From Zoogloea sp041904905 (GTDB taxonomy: Bacteria > Pseudomonadota > Gammaproteobacteria > Burkholderiales > Rhodocyclaceae): 64,000 nt of DNA. The stretch covers positions 39,857 to 103,856 of the forward strand of contig NZ_JAYRMI010000004.1 in NCBI RefSeq assembly GCF_041904905.1, written 5' to 3'. The translations under genes and the position numbers were made by a program. Of this stretch, positions 31,698 through 40,518 are shown one piece after another; position 1 is the first letter of the stretch, and each line of letters starts with the position of its first letter. Below the pieces are notes generated by a model that was given only the letters and a program-made list of their open reading frames with translations, was not told the origin of the DNA and did no database searches.

Positions 31698-33907
31698 GGC
31701 TTGGCCGGGGCTGGCGTGGCGACGTCGGCCGGCGCGGCGGCCGGGTCGATGCGCGGCAGGGTGTAGGGCACGGCCGGCGGCGGGCTGCCGGGCGGGGGCA
31801 GCAGGGGCGGGTTGGGCTCGCGCCGCATGAGGTTGCGCGGGTCGTCCAGATCGCGCTGCTGGCCGATCACGTAGTTGTAGCGTTCGGCCGAGAGGCCCTG
31901 GATGGAGGCGGCGTCGCGCAGGATGACCGGGCGCAGGAAGACGATGAGGTTGGTCTTGCCGCGCTTGCGGGAGTCGTAGCGGAAGAACTGGCCGAGGTAG
32001 GGGATGTCGCCCAGCAGGGGCACTTTTTCGACGCCGCCGGAGTAGGCGTCTTCCACCAGGCCGCCCAGGGCGATCACCGCGCCGTCGTCCACCAGCACGG
32101 TGGATTCGATGGAGCGCTTGGTGGTGGAGGGGCCGGTGGTGGCGGTGGCGGTGGATTCGATGACCGCCGAGGCTTCCTGGTAGATCTGCAGGCGCACGGT
32201 GCCGCCTTCGGAGATCTGCGGCTTGACCTTGAGGGTGAGGCCGACGTCCTTGCGCTCGACGGTGGTGAAGGGGTTGCTGGCGCCGGTGGAGGTGGTGGTG
32301 TAGGTGCCGGTGACGAAGGGCACGTTGCGGCCCACGACGATCTTGGCCTCTTCGTTGTCGAGGGTGACCAGGTTGGGCGTGGACAGGATGTTGGCCTTGG
32401 TATCGGATTCGAGGAAGCGGGCCAGCAGGTTGAGGTTGGCGATCTCGCGCCCGCCCACGCTCACCGTGCCGCCCCCCAGCAGCAGGTTGAGGCCGTTGCC
32501 CGGCAGCGTGGTGGCACTGCTGCTGGCAAGGCTGCTGGCCAGGTTGAGGATGTTGTTGCCGCTGGTGTTGAAGCTGGTGCCGCCGAAGGCGGTGGTGTTG
32601 CCCACCTTGCCGGCCTGCCACTGGATGCCGATCTCGGCGGCTTTCTCGGTGCTGACTTCGGTGATGAGCGCCTCGACATAAACCTGCGCGCGGCGGCGGT
32701 CGAGCTGGTCGATGACCTTGCGCAGGTTGTTGTAGATGGCGTCCGGCGCGGTGATGATGAGGGCGTTGCTCATCGGGTCGGCCTGGATGAAGCCGTTGCC
32801 GGTGGCGCCGGTGTTGGCGCTGCTGTTGCTGAACGACGGGGTGGCGCCGAAGCCGGTGGTGCTGTTCTGGCCGCCGGTGGCGGTGCCGGTGTTGCCCAGG
32901 CCGGTGGTGCCGGCGGTGCCGCCGAAGCTGCTCTGGCCGGTGCCGGAGGCGCCGCCGGTGCTGCTGCCGGCCTCGCCGCTGACCACCGCGCGCAGGGTCT
33001 GGGCGACCTTCACCGCGTCGGCGTTCTTGAGGTAGACCACGCGGATGTTGCCGCTGGCGCCGGGTTGGTCGAGGTTGGCCACCAGCTGGCGCACGGCGTT
33101 GAGCTTGGAGGGGTTGTCGGAGCGCACCAGCAGGCTGTTGGTGCGCGGGTCGCCGATCACCGACACGCGCTGGCTGGCGTCGCCGGAGACGCCGGGCGTG
33201 GTGGCGGCAGCGCCGGAGGCGGCGTCGTTCATCAGGCGGTTGACGGTCTGGGCCAGATCGAGGGCGGAGGCGTGCTGGAGCGGCATCACCCGCAGGCCGG
33301 TTTGCGGCACGTCGATGGATTCGACGATCTGGGCGATGCGGCCGATGTTCTCGGCGTAGTCGGTGACCACCAGCGAGTTGTTGCCCGGGTAGGCGGTGAC
33401 GGTGTTGTTGGGCGAGATCAGCGGCCGGACGATGGGCACCAGCTGGGCGGCGGATTCGTGCTTGAGGTTGAAGACCTGGGTGGTCAGGCGGTCGCCGCCG
33501 CCGGCGCCCTGGCCTTTGCCCACCGGCACCGCGTGGAGCTTGGCGTCGGCCTCGGGGACGATCTTGGTGACGCCCTGGCCTTCGATGGCGGTGTAGCCCT
33601 GCAGGCGCAGCGCCGACAGGAGGATGGAGTAGGTGAGGTTGCGCGCCACCGGGCGGGCGGTGACGATGTTGAGGGTGCCCTTGACCCGCGGGTCGACGAT
33701 GAAGTTGCGCCCGGAGATCTTGGAGATGGCCTGGATCACCGCGCCGATGTCGGCGTTCACGAAATTGAGCGAGACGGGCTCGCCGCTGCCGCGGGTTTCG
33801 GTCTCGGCGGCGAACGCGGGCAGGGGCGGCAGCGCGATGCCGGCGGCAAGAGCCAGGGCGCAGCTGAAGGCGATCGGGCGGACGAGAGGACGGCGGGCAG
33901 GTTTCAT
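31694..33907 (-). CDS. gspD: Type II secretion outer-membrane secretin D
   Basis: The 737-aa outer-membrane channel of the system. A signal peptide (IAFSCALALAAGIALPPLPAFA) is followed by the N0 domain (VSLNFVNADIGAVIQAISKI). KH-like N1-N3 repeats and the secretin domain with VPLLGDIPYLGQFFR come next, then a C-terminal S-domain-like tail rich in Pro. The N3 region carries an unusually long Gly/Ser/Thr-rich insert (about residues 305-370). No pilotin gene is evident nearby. It overlaps gspC upstream and gspE downstream by four bases each. Confidence 0.96.
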   Translation of the reverse strand: MKPARRPLVRPIAFSCALALAAGIALPPLPAFAAETETRGSGEPVSLNFVNADIGAVIQAISKISGRNFIVDPRVKGTLNIVTARPVARNLTYSILLSALRLQGYTAIEGQGVTKIVPEADAKLHAVPVGKGQGAGGGDRLTTQVFNLKHESAAQLVPIVRPLISPNNTVTAYPGNNSLVVTDYAENIGRIAQIVESIDVPQTGLRVMPLQHASALDLAQTVNRLMNDAASGAAATTPGVSGDASQRVSVIGDPRTNSLLVRSDNPSKLNAVRQLVANLDQPGASGNIRVVYLKNADAVKVAQTLRAVVSGEAGSSTGGASGTGQSSFGGTAGTTGLGNTGTATGGQNSTTGFGATPSFSNSSANTGATGNGFIQADPMSNALIITAPDAIYNNLRKVIDQLDRRRAQVYVEALITEVSTEKAAEIGIQWQAGKVGNTTAFGGTSFNTSGNNILNLASSLASSSATTLPGNGLNLLLGGGTVSVGGREIANLNLLARFLESDTKANILSTPNLVTLDNEEAKIVVGRNVPFVTGTYTTTSTGASNPFTTVERKDVGLTLKVKPQISEGGTVRLQIYQEASAVIESTATATTGPSTTKRSIESTVLVDDGAVIALGGLVEDAYSGGVEKVPLLGDIPYLGQFFRYDSRKRGKTNLIVFLRPVILRDAASIQGLSAERYNYVIGQQRDLDDPRNLMRREPNPPLLPPPGSPPPAVPYTLPRIDPAAAPADVATPAPAKP

Positions 33908-34560
33908 TGGTTGTTGGCGTTCGGAAAGGGCTGGGCCTGGAAGTCGGCGGGAAAGCCGGCCTGGGGCGGTTGCTGGCTGGCGTCGACCGCGTTGACCTCG
34001 CCCTGCATGCGCAGGGTGGGCAGGGCCGCGGGCTGGCCGGGCGCCGGCGGGGCGATGGGCGGGGCCGGGTTGCCCGAGGCGCCGCCCGGGCCGCGATCGG
34101 CGAGGGGCACCCGCTGGCGGGCGCCGCCCAGGTCGAGATCCACGCCGTCGCCGGCAACCCGGGCGAGGGTGACGCCCGGGCGGATCTCCTGGCCTTCGAC
34201 AAAGCCTTGCTGGGCGCCGCCGTCGATGGCGATCACCGCCCAGCCGGGGCGGCCCGCGGCGCCGGTGACCACGGCCTGGAGGCTGTAGCGGCCCGGCGGG
34301 GCCAGCGGGTTGCCGGGGGCCGCAGCCGCTGGGCCCTGGCCGAGCAGGTGCCGGCTGGCGATGGCCTGGGCGGCCTGCAGGGGGTTGGCCTGGGTGGCGA
34401 CCGGCAGGGCCGGTGGCCGCGGTGCGGTGAAGCGCCAGAACAGGTCGGCCGCCACCCAGGCCGCGATGGCCAGCGCGACGCCCCAGGCCAGCAGGGGGCC
34501 GAGGCGCGCGGCGCGCGGCCAGGACAGGCGGGACAGATCGGGACGGTCGGGCAGCTTCAT
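33904..34560 (-). CDS. gspC: Type II secretion system protein C
   Basis: A 218-aa bitopic protein joining the inner-membrane platform to the secretin. A short cytoplasmic tail, one membrane helix (about 24-42, LLAWGVALAIAAWVAADLFW) and the periplasmic homology region (SRHLLGQG ... YSLQAVVTGAAGRPGWAVIAIDGG, then FVEGQEIRPGVTLARVAGDGVDLDLGG) are visible. After it comes a Pro-rich tail; a PDZ domain, found in some GspC proteins, is missing. The ATG at 34560 heads the operon. The 34561-34782 spacer before it is GC-rich and shows no recognisable promoter. Confidence 0.88.
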   Translation of the reverse strand: MKLPDRPDLSRLSWPRAARLGPLLAWGVALAIAAWVAADLFWRFTAPRPPALPVATQANPLQAAQAIASRHLLGQGPAAAAPGNPLAPPGRYSLQAVVTGAAGRPGWAVIAIDGGAQQGFVEGQEIRPGVTLARVAGDGVDLDLGGARQRVPLADRGPGGASGNPAPPIAPPAPGQPAALPTLRMQGEVNAVDASQQPPQAGFPADFQAQPFPNANNQ

Positions 34561-34782
34561 GGGGGGGCCGGGCAAAAGACCGTCAATCTTAGCCGGCCTC
34601 CGTTACAGGGGAAAGCGCCGCGATGTCGCAAGTTGTTGGCGTGGCGGGCGGCTGGCGGGGCGGTGCAGGGGTTCGCCGGGGCCGAAGGGGCGGCCGGGCG
34701 GTTATTCTCCCCCGCGGGCCGGCGCACGGCGGGGATTTTCGCAGGGTTCGCCGGCTGAAAAGGGCGCGCCGGGCGATCCGCG

Positions 34783-35547
34783 TCAAGGCTGCCCGGCGGC
34801 AGGGTCGGAGGGCTGGAGCCCGGCCGGTAGGGCGGATGTCCAGCCCAGGGCCGCCAGCAGCGCGGCGAATTCGCCATCCGGCGGGGCGCGCAGATCGAGG
34901 GGCGCGCCGCTGACCGGATGGACGAGCTGCATCCGCGCGCAGGCGAGGAGCATCCGGTGACAGCCGAACTGCTGCTGGAAGAAGCGGTTGTGGTGGCCCT
35001 TGCCGAAGGTGGCGTCGCCCACGATGGGGTGGGCGAGGTGCTTGAGGTGGCGCCGGAGCTGGTGCTTGCGGCCGGTGTGGGGCGTAAGCTCGACCAGGGC
35101 GTAGCGGCTGGTGGGGTAGCGGTCCACCGCGAAGGGCAGCTCGCAGGTGGCGAGGCGGCGGAAATCGGTGATGGCGGGCTGGGCCGCGTCGGAGGTTTCG
35201 TCGCCCACCCACTCGGCGTCGTCCCGGCGGCGGGTGAGGGCGTGGTCGATGCGCCCGGCCTCCGGCGGGTGGCCGCGCACCACCGCGAGATAGGTCTTGG
35301 CCACCGCCTGCGCCTCGAACTGGCCGCCGAGCTGGCGGGCAGTGTCCCGGTCGAGGGCGAACACCAGCACGCCCGAGGTGCCCCGGTCCAGCCGGTGGGC
35401 GGGGTGCACGTGGCGGCCGAGCTGGTCGCGCAGCAGCTGCACGGCGAAGCGGGTTTCGTGGCGGTCCAGCTCGCTGCGGTGAACGAGCAGCCCGGCGGGT
35501 TTGTGGATGGCGACCAGATGGTCGTCCCGGTACAGGATGGGCAGCAT
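34783..35547 (-). CDS. truC: tRNA pseudouridine synthase, TruC/RluA family
   Basis: This enzyme isomerises a specific uridine to pseudouridine in RNA; the closest match by eye is TruC, which modifies U65 of tRNAs. At 254 aa, the landmarks are LYRDDHLVAIHKPAGLLVHR, the catalytic motif HPAHRLDRGTSGVLVFAL with its Asp, and HTGRKHQLRRHLKHLAHPIVGD. No S4 domain precedes it, consistent with TruC rather than RluC/RluD. The ATG at 35547 is chosen because the conserved start LPILYRDD follows. Confidence 0.9.
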   Translation of the reverse strand: MLPILYRDDHLVAIHKPAGLLVHRSELDRHETRFAVQLLRDQLGRHVHPAHRLDRGTSGVLVFALDRDTARQLGGQFEAQAVAKTYLAVVRGHPPEAGRIDHALTRRRDDAEWVGDETSDAAQPAITDFRRLATCELPFAVDRYPTSRYALVELTPHTGRKHQLRRHLKHLAHPIVGDATFGKGHHNRFFQQQFGCHRMLLACARMQLVHPVSGAPLDLRAPPDGEFAALLAALGWTSALPAGLQPSDPAAGQP

Positions 35548-35645
35548 GGGCGGGATGGTAAACCGGCGGTGCCGGTTTCTGGGCGCGGGTTTGCGCCTTG
35601 CAGGCTGACGAACCAAAACGCGCCCGCTCCGGTCATACTCCGCCT

Positions 35646-37754
35646 ATGCCAAACACGATCACTTCCGCCCCGCCGGAGGCTGCCGCCTTCGGCCGAGACG
35701 CCCTCCTGGGCGCCATCCATTCCGTCTTGCCCGAGCAGCGCCGGGGGCAGCGCGACCTGCCCAGGCTGGCCGCGCGGCTGGCTGCGCTGGTGTCGGCGGC
35801 CGATCTGCCGGACCGGCTCGACGCCTGGCGGGCGCTGAACGCCTGGCTCGCCGGCGGCGCCCTGTGGAGCGACGTCTACATCGATTCGGCCGACGTGCAC
35901 GGTTCGGCCACCCAGCGTTTCGCGGTGCTGATGGACGTGCTCTCCGCCCATCCGGCGCTGGCGGCGGCGATGCGTCGGGCGATCCGCGCGATCCTCGACG
36001 AGACCGACGGGGCCAACCTGTTCGGTGAGGTGGGGATTCCCGGCGACCGGGGCTTCCTGTCGGAGTTCGGCGACCGCCTCACCGCCAAGCTCATCCCCTC
36101 GCCCCGGGACGATCACGACCTGGCCCACCTGATGAGCCGCAGCTTCCCCCGCAACCGGGATCTGACCCTCATCCGCGGGCTCCAGCCGTCCACCTTCCAG
36201 CGGGCGCTGGACCTGCTGTTTCCGGCCGACGAGCCGCAGATGCGGGTCGCCCTGCAGCGGGCCATGGCCGACGGCTTCCGGCTGCTGCTGGCGCGGGTGC
36301 AGGGGCAGGGCTTGTCCCTCAAGCTGCGGGCCCGGGGCGAGGCGCGGCCGGTGGCCCGCTCGCCCTTCCGGCGCCTCGCCGACAGCGGCGAGAACCTGCT
36401 CTGCGCCTGGGAGCAGGGGCGGGTGTCGATGCAGCTCGTCGAGGCCTGGCTGCTCGATCTGGCCGCCAGCCGCGACGAGATGCACCTGATCTCCACCCGC
36501 CTCGAATCCGAGGGCATCAGCGTGGATATCGTGTACGGGCTGGACGTGCTCGACCGCTGCCTCACGCGGATGGAGAGCATCGTGGGGGTGATGGCCGCCG
36601 AACCCGGCTCGCCGGGGCCGGTCCTGCTGCTGCTCCAGCAACTGGCCTACGCGGCCCACGAGAGCACCAGCCTGCGCCATCTGGTGCGGGCCAACCTGCA
36701 GCGCCTGCAGCGGCGCATCGTCGACCGGGCCGGCAAGACCGGCGAGCACTACATCGCCGAAACCGGCGCGGACTACCGCCACATCTGGGCCGCCGCGGCC
36801 GGGGGCGGGCTGCTCACGGTGGGCACCGCGGCGATGAAGATGACCATCGCCGGCGCCGGGCTGGCGCTGTTCCTGGAAGGGCTGGGCTCCGGCCTCAACT
36901 ACGCGGTGAGCTTCCTGATCCTGCAGGCCTTCGGGCTGATCCTCGCCACCAAGCAGCCGGCGATGACCGCCGCCGCCTTCGCCGCCATCATCCGCGACCG
37001 CAAGGGCAACGAGCGCCTCGACGTGATCGTCGACTACGCGGCGTGCATCTGCCATTCGCAGCTGGCGGCGACCATCGCCAACGTGGTGGTGGTGGCCTGC
37101 GGCGCCTACGCTTTCGACGCCACCTGGCGGCTGGCCACCGGCCACGCCTTCCTGACCACCGCCGAGGCCCGCTACGTGTTCCATTCCCTCAGCCCGGTGG
37201 ATAGCGGCACCGTGTTCTACGCGGCGCTCACCGGGGTAATCCTGTACCTCGCGGCGCTGGTGGGCGGCTGGGTGGATAACTGGGCGGTGTATCACCGGCT
37301 GCCCCAGGCCATCGCCGAGCACCGGCTGGGCAACCGCTTCGGGCGCCTGCGCATGATGCGGATCGCCGGCATCGTGTCGCGCAACATGTCCGGCTGGGCC
37401 ACCAACATCTCCCTCGGGCTGATGCTGGGGATGACGCCGGTGCTGGGCAAGTTCTTCGGCCTGCCGCTGGACGTGCGCCACGTGACCCTCAACTCCGGCA
37501 TCCTCAGCCTCGCTACCTCGTCCCTCGAGATGCAGTGGGTGGGCACCGGGCTGCTGTCGCTGGCGGTGGCGGGCGTCGGGGTGATGTTCGTGCTCAACCT
37601 GGGGGTGAGCTTCGCCCTCTCGCTGATGACCGCCGTGCGCGCCTACGACCTGCCCAAGTCCGACCTGCGCGAGCTGCGCCGCCGCCTGTGGCACCGGCTG
37701 CGTACCCGGCCGCGGGATTTCCTGCTCCCGCCGCGCCGGCCGGCCGCTTCCTGA
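35646..37754 (+). CDS. Gcr-type 'site-specific recombinase' family membrane protein
   Basis: A 702-aa protein of the family annotated as site-specific recombinase (Gcr, PF10136), known from Neisseria and other betaproteobacteria. Despite the name, the sequence is a membrane protein: the N-terminal half is helical and soluble-looking. The C-terminal half has several hydrophobic segments (GLLTVGTAAMKMTIAGAGLA, VSFLILQAFGLILA, FYAALTGVILYLAALVGG, GLLSLAVAGVGVMFVLNLGV). No serine- or tyrosine-recombinase motif is visible. The recombinase label is therefore doubtful; its true role is unknown. The start ATG at 35646 is the first with family similarity. Confidence 0.8.
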   Translation: MPNTITSAPPEAAAFGRDALLGAIHSVLPEQRRGQRDLPRLAARLAALVSAADLPDRLDAWRALNAWLAGGALWSDVYIDSADVHGSATQRFAVLMDVLSAHPALAAAMRRAIRAILDETDGANLFGEVGIPGDRGFLSEFGDRLTAKLIPSPRDDHDLAHLMSRSFPRNRDLTLIRGLQPSTFQRALDLLFPADEPQMRVALQRAMADGFRLLLARVQGQGLSLKLRARGEARPVARSPFRRLADSGENLLCAWEQGRVSMQLVEAWLLDLAASRDEMHLISTRLESEGISVDIVYGLDVLDRCLTRMESIVGVMAAEPGSPGPVLLLLQQLAYAAHESTSLRHLVRANLQRLQRRIVDRAGKTGEHYIAETGADYRHIWAAAAGGGLLTVGTAAMKMTIAGAGLALFLEGLGSGLNYAVSFLILQAFGLILATKQPAMTAAAFAAIIRDRKGNERLDVIVDYAACICHSQLAATIANVVVVACGAYAFDATWRLATGHAFLTTAEARYVFHSLSPVDSGTVFYAALTGVILYLAALVGGWVDNWAVYHRLPQAIAEHRLGNRFGRLRMMRIAGIVSRNMSGWATNISLGLMLGMTPVLGKFFGLPLDVRHVTLNSGILSLATSSLEMQWVGTGLLSLAVAGVGVMFVLNLGVSFALSLMTAVRAYDLPKSDLRELRRRLWHRLRTRPRDFLLPPRRPAAS

Positions 37755-37901
37755 CGCGGCTGAGGGGCGGCCTCAAGCTTGACGGCAGCACGCCGTTAAA
37801 CTCCCCGCGGCAGCCGGCCGGGCGACTCCGACGGATTCGATGGGCGGCCGCCGCGCCGATCGATGCGTCCCACCCCTGCGGTCCGTCACCGAGAGCCCCG
37901 A

Positions 37902-38522
37902 ATGAATGCGCCCGAACGAAACCTCCATCTGACCTCCCGCAGCGCCGGCGAGCTTGCCGGCATCGTGCGGGTCAACGAAGAAATCAAGGCCATCGTGGCC
38001 ACGGCCTTCCGGATCAACCTGATGGCCCTCAACGCCATCTTCCTGGCGAAGCGCGCCGGCAACGCGGCGCTGGGCTTCGGCGTGCTCTCCAACGAGCTGC
38101 GCCGCTTCGCCCAGGATCTCACCCGCCACATGGCCTCGCTGCGCGACATGACCTCCGGCTCGGTGGGCAGCGTCACCGGCGTGGTGCAGCAGCAGCGCAA
38201 CTCGCGCATCCTCGCCGAGGCGATCCGCCTCTCCGGAGAGGTGCCCGGCGTGCGCGAGGCCCGCAAGCGCGGCCAGGGGCGGCTCTCGATCCAGCAGGCC
38301 AAGCTGCGCGCCCTCGACCTGCGCCTGCGTGCGTCGGTGGAGGAGACTCAACAACTGGTCGAACTGGGCGGCGTGCTGGCCCGCTCGGCCAAGATCGAGG
38401 CGGCCTACGGCGGCGGGTTCAGCCCGGCGCTGATGCAGGTCTCGACGGATTTCGCGGAGGTGATCGCCCAGATCAAGCGATCCCTCGAAGTGCTCGGCAA
38501 GGAACGGCTCGTAAAGGACTAG
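37902..38522 (+). CDS. Soluble chemoreceptor-like (MCP signalling domain) protein
   Basis: A 206-aa cytoplasmic, mostly helical protein. Residues 26-80 resemble the hairpin tip of methyl-accepting chemotaxis proteins: FRINLMALNAIFLAKRAG then GFGVLSNELRRFAQDL aligns with the canonical INLLALNAAIEAARAGE and GFAVVADEVRKLA. Several tip positions differ (IEAARAGE is IFLAKRAGN here), so coupling to CheA/CheW may be altered or lost. There is no membrane segment, HAMP or ligand-binding domain. The ATG at 37902 is used. It is six bases upstream of an ODP-type di-iron protein gene, so the pair looks like one unit: an oxygen-binding sensor plus a receptor-like transducer. Confidence 0.75.
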   Translation: MNAPERNLHLTSRSAGELAGIVRVNEEIKAIVATAFRINLMALNAIFLAKRAGNAALGFGVLSNELRRFAQDLTRHMASLRDMTSGSVGSVTGVVQQQRNSRILAEAIRLSGEVPGVREARKRGQGRLSIQQAKLRALDLRLRASVEETQQLVELGGVLARSAKIEAAYGGGFSPALMQVSTDFAEVIAQIKRSLEVLGKERLVKD

Positions 38523-38528
38523 GAACCC

Positions 38529-39269
38529 ATGAAGCAGGCTCACTGTATCTTCCAGGAAGACGACCACCGCTGGCTGGCGATCGCGCGCGACGCCACCAAG
38601 CCGGGCTACATCATCGACACCAACGAATACGTGATCGTCGATGGCGAGGAGGCGCTGCTGTGCGACCCGGGCGGCATCGAGATCTTCCCGGCGGTGTTCT
38701 CGGCCCTGTCGGCCGAGTGCGACCCCACCAAGCTGGCCGGCCTGTTCGCCTCCCACCAGGACCCGGACATCATCTCGTCGCTGGCCTTGTGGCTGGAGTT
38801 CAAGCCCGATCTGAAGTGCTACACCAGCTGGCTGTGGCAGTCCTTCCTGCCCCACTTCGGTGGCGAGGGCACCACCTTCGTGCCGATTCCCGATCCGGGC
38901 ATGACCATCAAGCTGGGCGGCCTCGAACTGCAGGCCGTGCCGGCCCATTATTTGCACTCGTCGGGCAACTTCAACCTCTACGACCCGAAGGCCAAGATCC
39001 TGTTCTCCGGCGACATCGGCGCGGCGCTGCTGCCGCCCGATCAGGGCGGGCTGTACGTGGAGGATTTCTCCCGCCACATCCGCCACGCCGAAGCCTTCCA
39101 CAAGCGCTGGATGGGCTCCGACCGGGCCAAGCGCGACTGGTGCGAGCGCGTCTCGCGGCTGGAGATCGACATGCTGGTGCCCCAGCACGGCTCGATCTAC
39201 CAGGGTGCCGACGTGCAGCGCTTCATCAACTGGTTTGCGGCCCTGGAAGTGGGCGTGCTGCGCGGCTGA
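38529..39269 (+). CDS. ODP-type oxygen-binding di-iron (metallo-beta-lactamase-fold) protein
   Basis: A 246-aa protein with the metallo-beta-lactamase fold of flavodiiron proteins but no flavodoxin domain. The metal ligands expected for a di-iron site are visible: His76-x-Asp78-x-Asp80 (SHQDPD), His140 (PAHYLHSSGNF), Asp162 (LFSGDIGAAL) and His220 (VPQHGSIYQG). Stand-alone proteins of this type (ODP) have been described as oxygen sensors that signal through cytoplasmic chemoreceptors, for example in Treponema denticola. Here it directly follows a soluble chemoreceptor-like gene. A catalytic oxygen- or NO-reductase role is less likely without a flavin domain. The ATG has AGGA upstream. Confidence 0.82.
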   Translation: MKQAHCIFQEDDHRWLAIARDATKPGYIIDTNEYVIVDGEEALLCDPGGIEIFPAVFSALSAECDPTKLAGLFASHQDPDIISSLALWLEFKPDLKCYTSWLWQSFLPHFGGEGTTFVPIPDPGMTIKLGGLELQAVPAHYLHSSGNFNLYDPKAKILFSGDIGAALLPPDQGGLYVEDFSRHIRHAEAFHKRWMGSDRAKRDWCERVSRLEIDMLVPQHGSIYQGADVQRFINWFAALEVGVLRG

Positions 39270-39344
39270 AGTTGAGGCCCCGCAAGGACGGGGCGCGGCG
39301 GATGCCCGAAAATGTCGTCAAGGCGTAACCCGACCCGAGGCGAC

Positions 39345-39731
39345 ATGTACCTGCTCATCAAGCATTTCCACATCACCTGCGTCGTCTTGAGCGGCGCGGG
39401 TTTTCTCCTGCGTGGCTGGTGGTCGGTCAGCGGCTCGCCGCTGCTTGCGGCCCGGCTGACCAAACGCCTGCCCCACGTGATCGACTCGTGCCTGCTCGCC
39501 AGCGCCATCGCCCTGGCCTGGATGGCCGGGCAGTACCCCTTCGTGCACGGCTGGCTCACCGCCAAGGTGCTGGGGCTGCTGGCCTACATCGGCTTCGGAG
39601 CGCTCGCCCTGCGGCCGACGCGTCCTCTTGGCGTGCGCGTGACGGCGCTCGCCGCAGCGGCGGCGGTGTTTTCGTACATTGTGTCGGTGGCGCTCACCAA
39701 GAACCCGGCGGGCTGGCTCGCGCTCGCCTGA
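39345..39731 (+). CDS. SirB2-family membrane protein
   Basis: A 128-aa integral membrane protein with four hydrophobic helices. The opening YLLIKHFHITCVVLSGAGF and the central RLPHVIDSCLLASAIAL are the SirB2 family signatures. The biochemical role of the family is not established. The ATG at 39345 starts at the conserved YLLIKH. It lies about 75 bases after the ODP gene and its stop is one base from the convergent fnr stop. Confidence 0.88.
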   Translation: MYLLIKHFHITCVVLSGAGFLLRGWWSVSGSPLLAARLTKRLPHVIDSCLLASAIALAWMAGQYPFVHGWLTAKVLGLLAYIGFGALALRPTRPLGVRVTALAAAAAVFSYIVSVALTKNPAGWLALA

Positions 39732-39732
39732 A

Positions 39733-40467
39733 TCAGATGGCGTGATGGTTCAGCAGCCGCTTGAGCCCCGGGGTGTCGAGGATGCGGATGTGCTTCTGCT
39801 GCACGGCCACCAGGCCCTCTTCCTGGAAGCGGGAGAAGGCGCGGGAGACGGTCTCGAGCTTGAGGCCCAGGTAGGAGCCGATCTCGTCGCGGGTCATGCG
39901 CAGGTGGAACTCGGACGGCGAGAAACCCCGCGCGGTGAAGCGCTGGGACAGGTTGAGCAGGAAGGCAGCGAGGCGTTCCTCTGCGCGCATCGAGCCGAGC
40001 AGCATCATCACGCCGTGGTCGCGCACGATCTCGCGGCTCATGATCTTGTGGAACTGGTGCTGCAGGCTCTCCACCTGACGCGACAACTCCTCGAGGCGGC
40101 CGAAGGGGATCACGCACACCTCGCTGTCTTCCAGCGCGATGGCGTTGCAGGAGTGGTGTTCGGTGCTGATGCCGTCCAGCCCCAGCACCTCGCCGGTCAT
40201 CTGGAAACCGGTGACCTGATCGCGGCCGTCCTCCAGGATCACGTCCGTCTTGAACGACCCCGCGCGGATCGCGTAGATCGCCTCGAAGGACTCCCCGGAG
40301 CGGTAAAGATGCTGCTGACGCTTGATCTTGCGGCGGCTGCCGACAAGCTCGTCGAGCTGGTTGATTTCCCGCGGGTCGAGCCCGAACGGCAGGCACAGCT
40401 CCCGCAGGTTGCACTGGGAGCAGGCTGTCTTGATCTCGATTATCGTTGCTGGAATCGCAGAATTCAT
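39733..40467 (-). CDS. fnr: Fnr/Anr-type oxygen-sensing transcription regulator
   Basis: A 244-aa CRP/FNR regulator that switches anaerobic genes through an oxygen-labile 4Fe-4S cluster. The four cluster cysteines are present: Cys16, Cys19, Cys25 (CSQCNLRELC) and Cys107 (HHSCNAIAL). A cyclic-nucleotide-type beta roll, dimer helix and C-terminal helix-turn-helix follow (MTRDEIGSYLGLKLETVSRAFSRFQ); the ExxSR of the recognition helix is that of FNR. The ATG at 40467 is chosen; an upstream start at 40527 would overlap the FNR box. It is divergent from hemN, and the shared FNR box could also mediate autoregulation. Confidence 0.95.
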   Translation of the reverse strand: MNSAIPATIIEIKTACSQCNLRELCLPFGLDPREINQLDELVGSRRKIKRQQHLYRSGESFEAIYAIRAGSFKTDVILEDGRDQVTGFQMTGEVLGLDGISTEHHSCNAIALEDSEVCVIPFGRLEELSRQVESLQHQFHKIMSREIVRDHGVMMLLGSMRAEERLAAFLLNLSQRFTARGFSPSEFHLRMTRDEIGSYLGLKLETVSRAFSRFQEEGLVAVQQKHIRILDTPGLKRLLNHHAI

Positions 40468-40518
40468 CTGTACGCTAACCACCTGAACTGGAGAGGATTT
40501 ACCAACCTTCGGAGCCCT

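Noticed and set aside
29229..31766. 845-codon plus-strand open frame across gspE/gspF
   Set aside because: Antisense shadow of two well-defined type II secretion genes.
31698..34202. Apparent very long gene fusing gspE with upstream sequence
   Set aside because: The extra ~830 codons are the off-frame reading of gspD; GspE homology begins at the ATG at 31697, which overlaps the gspD stop.
34561..34782. Possible small gene between gspC and truC
   Set aside because: Open frames here exist on both strands because of high GC, with no start context or domain.
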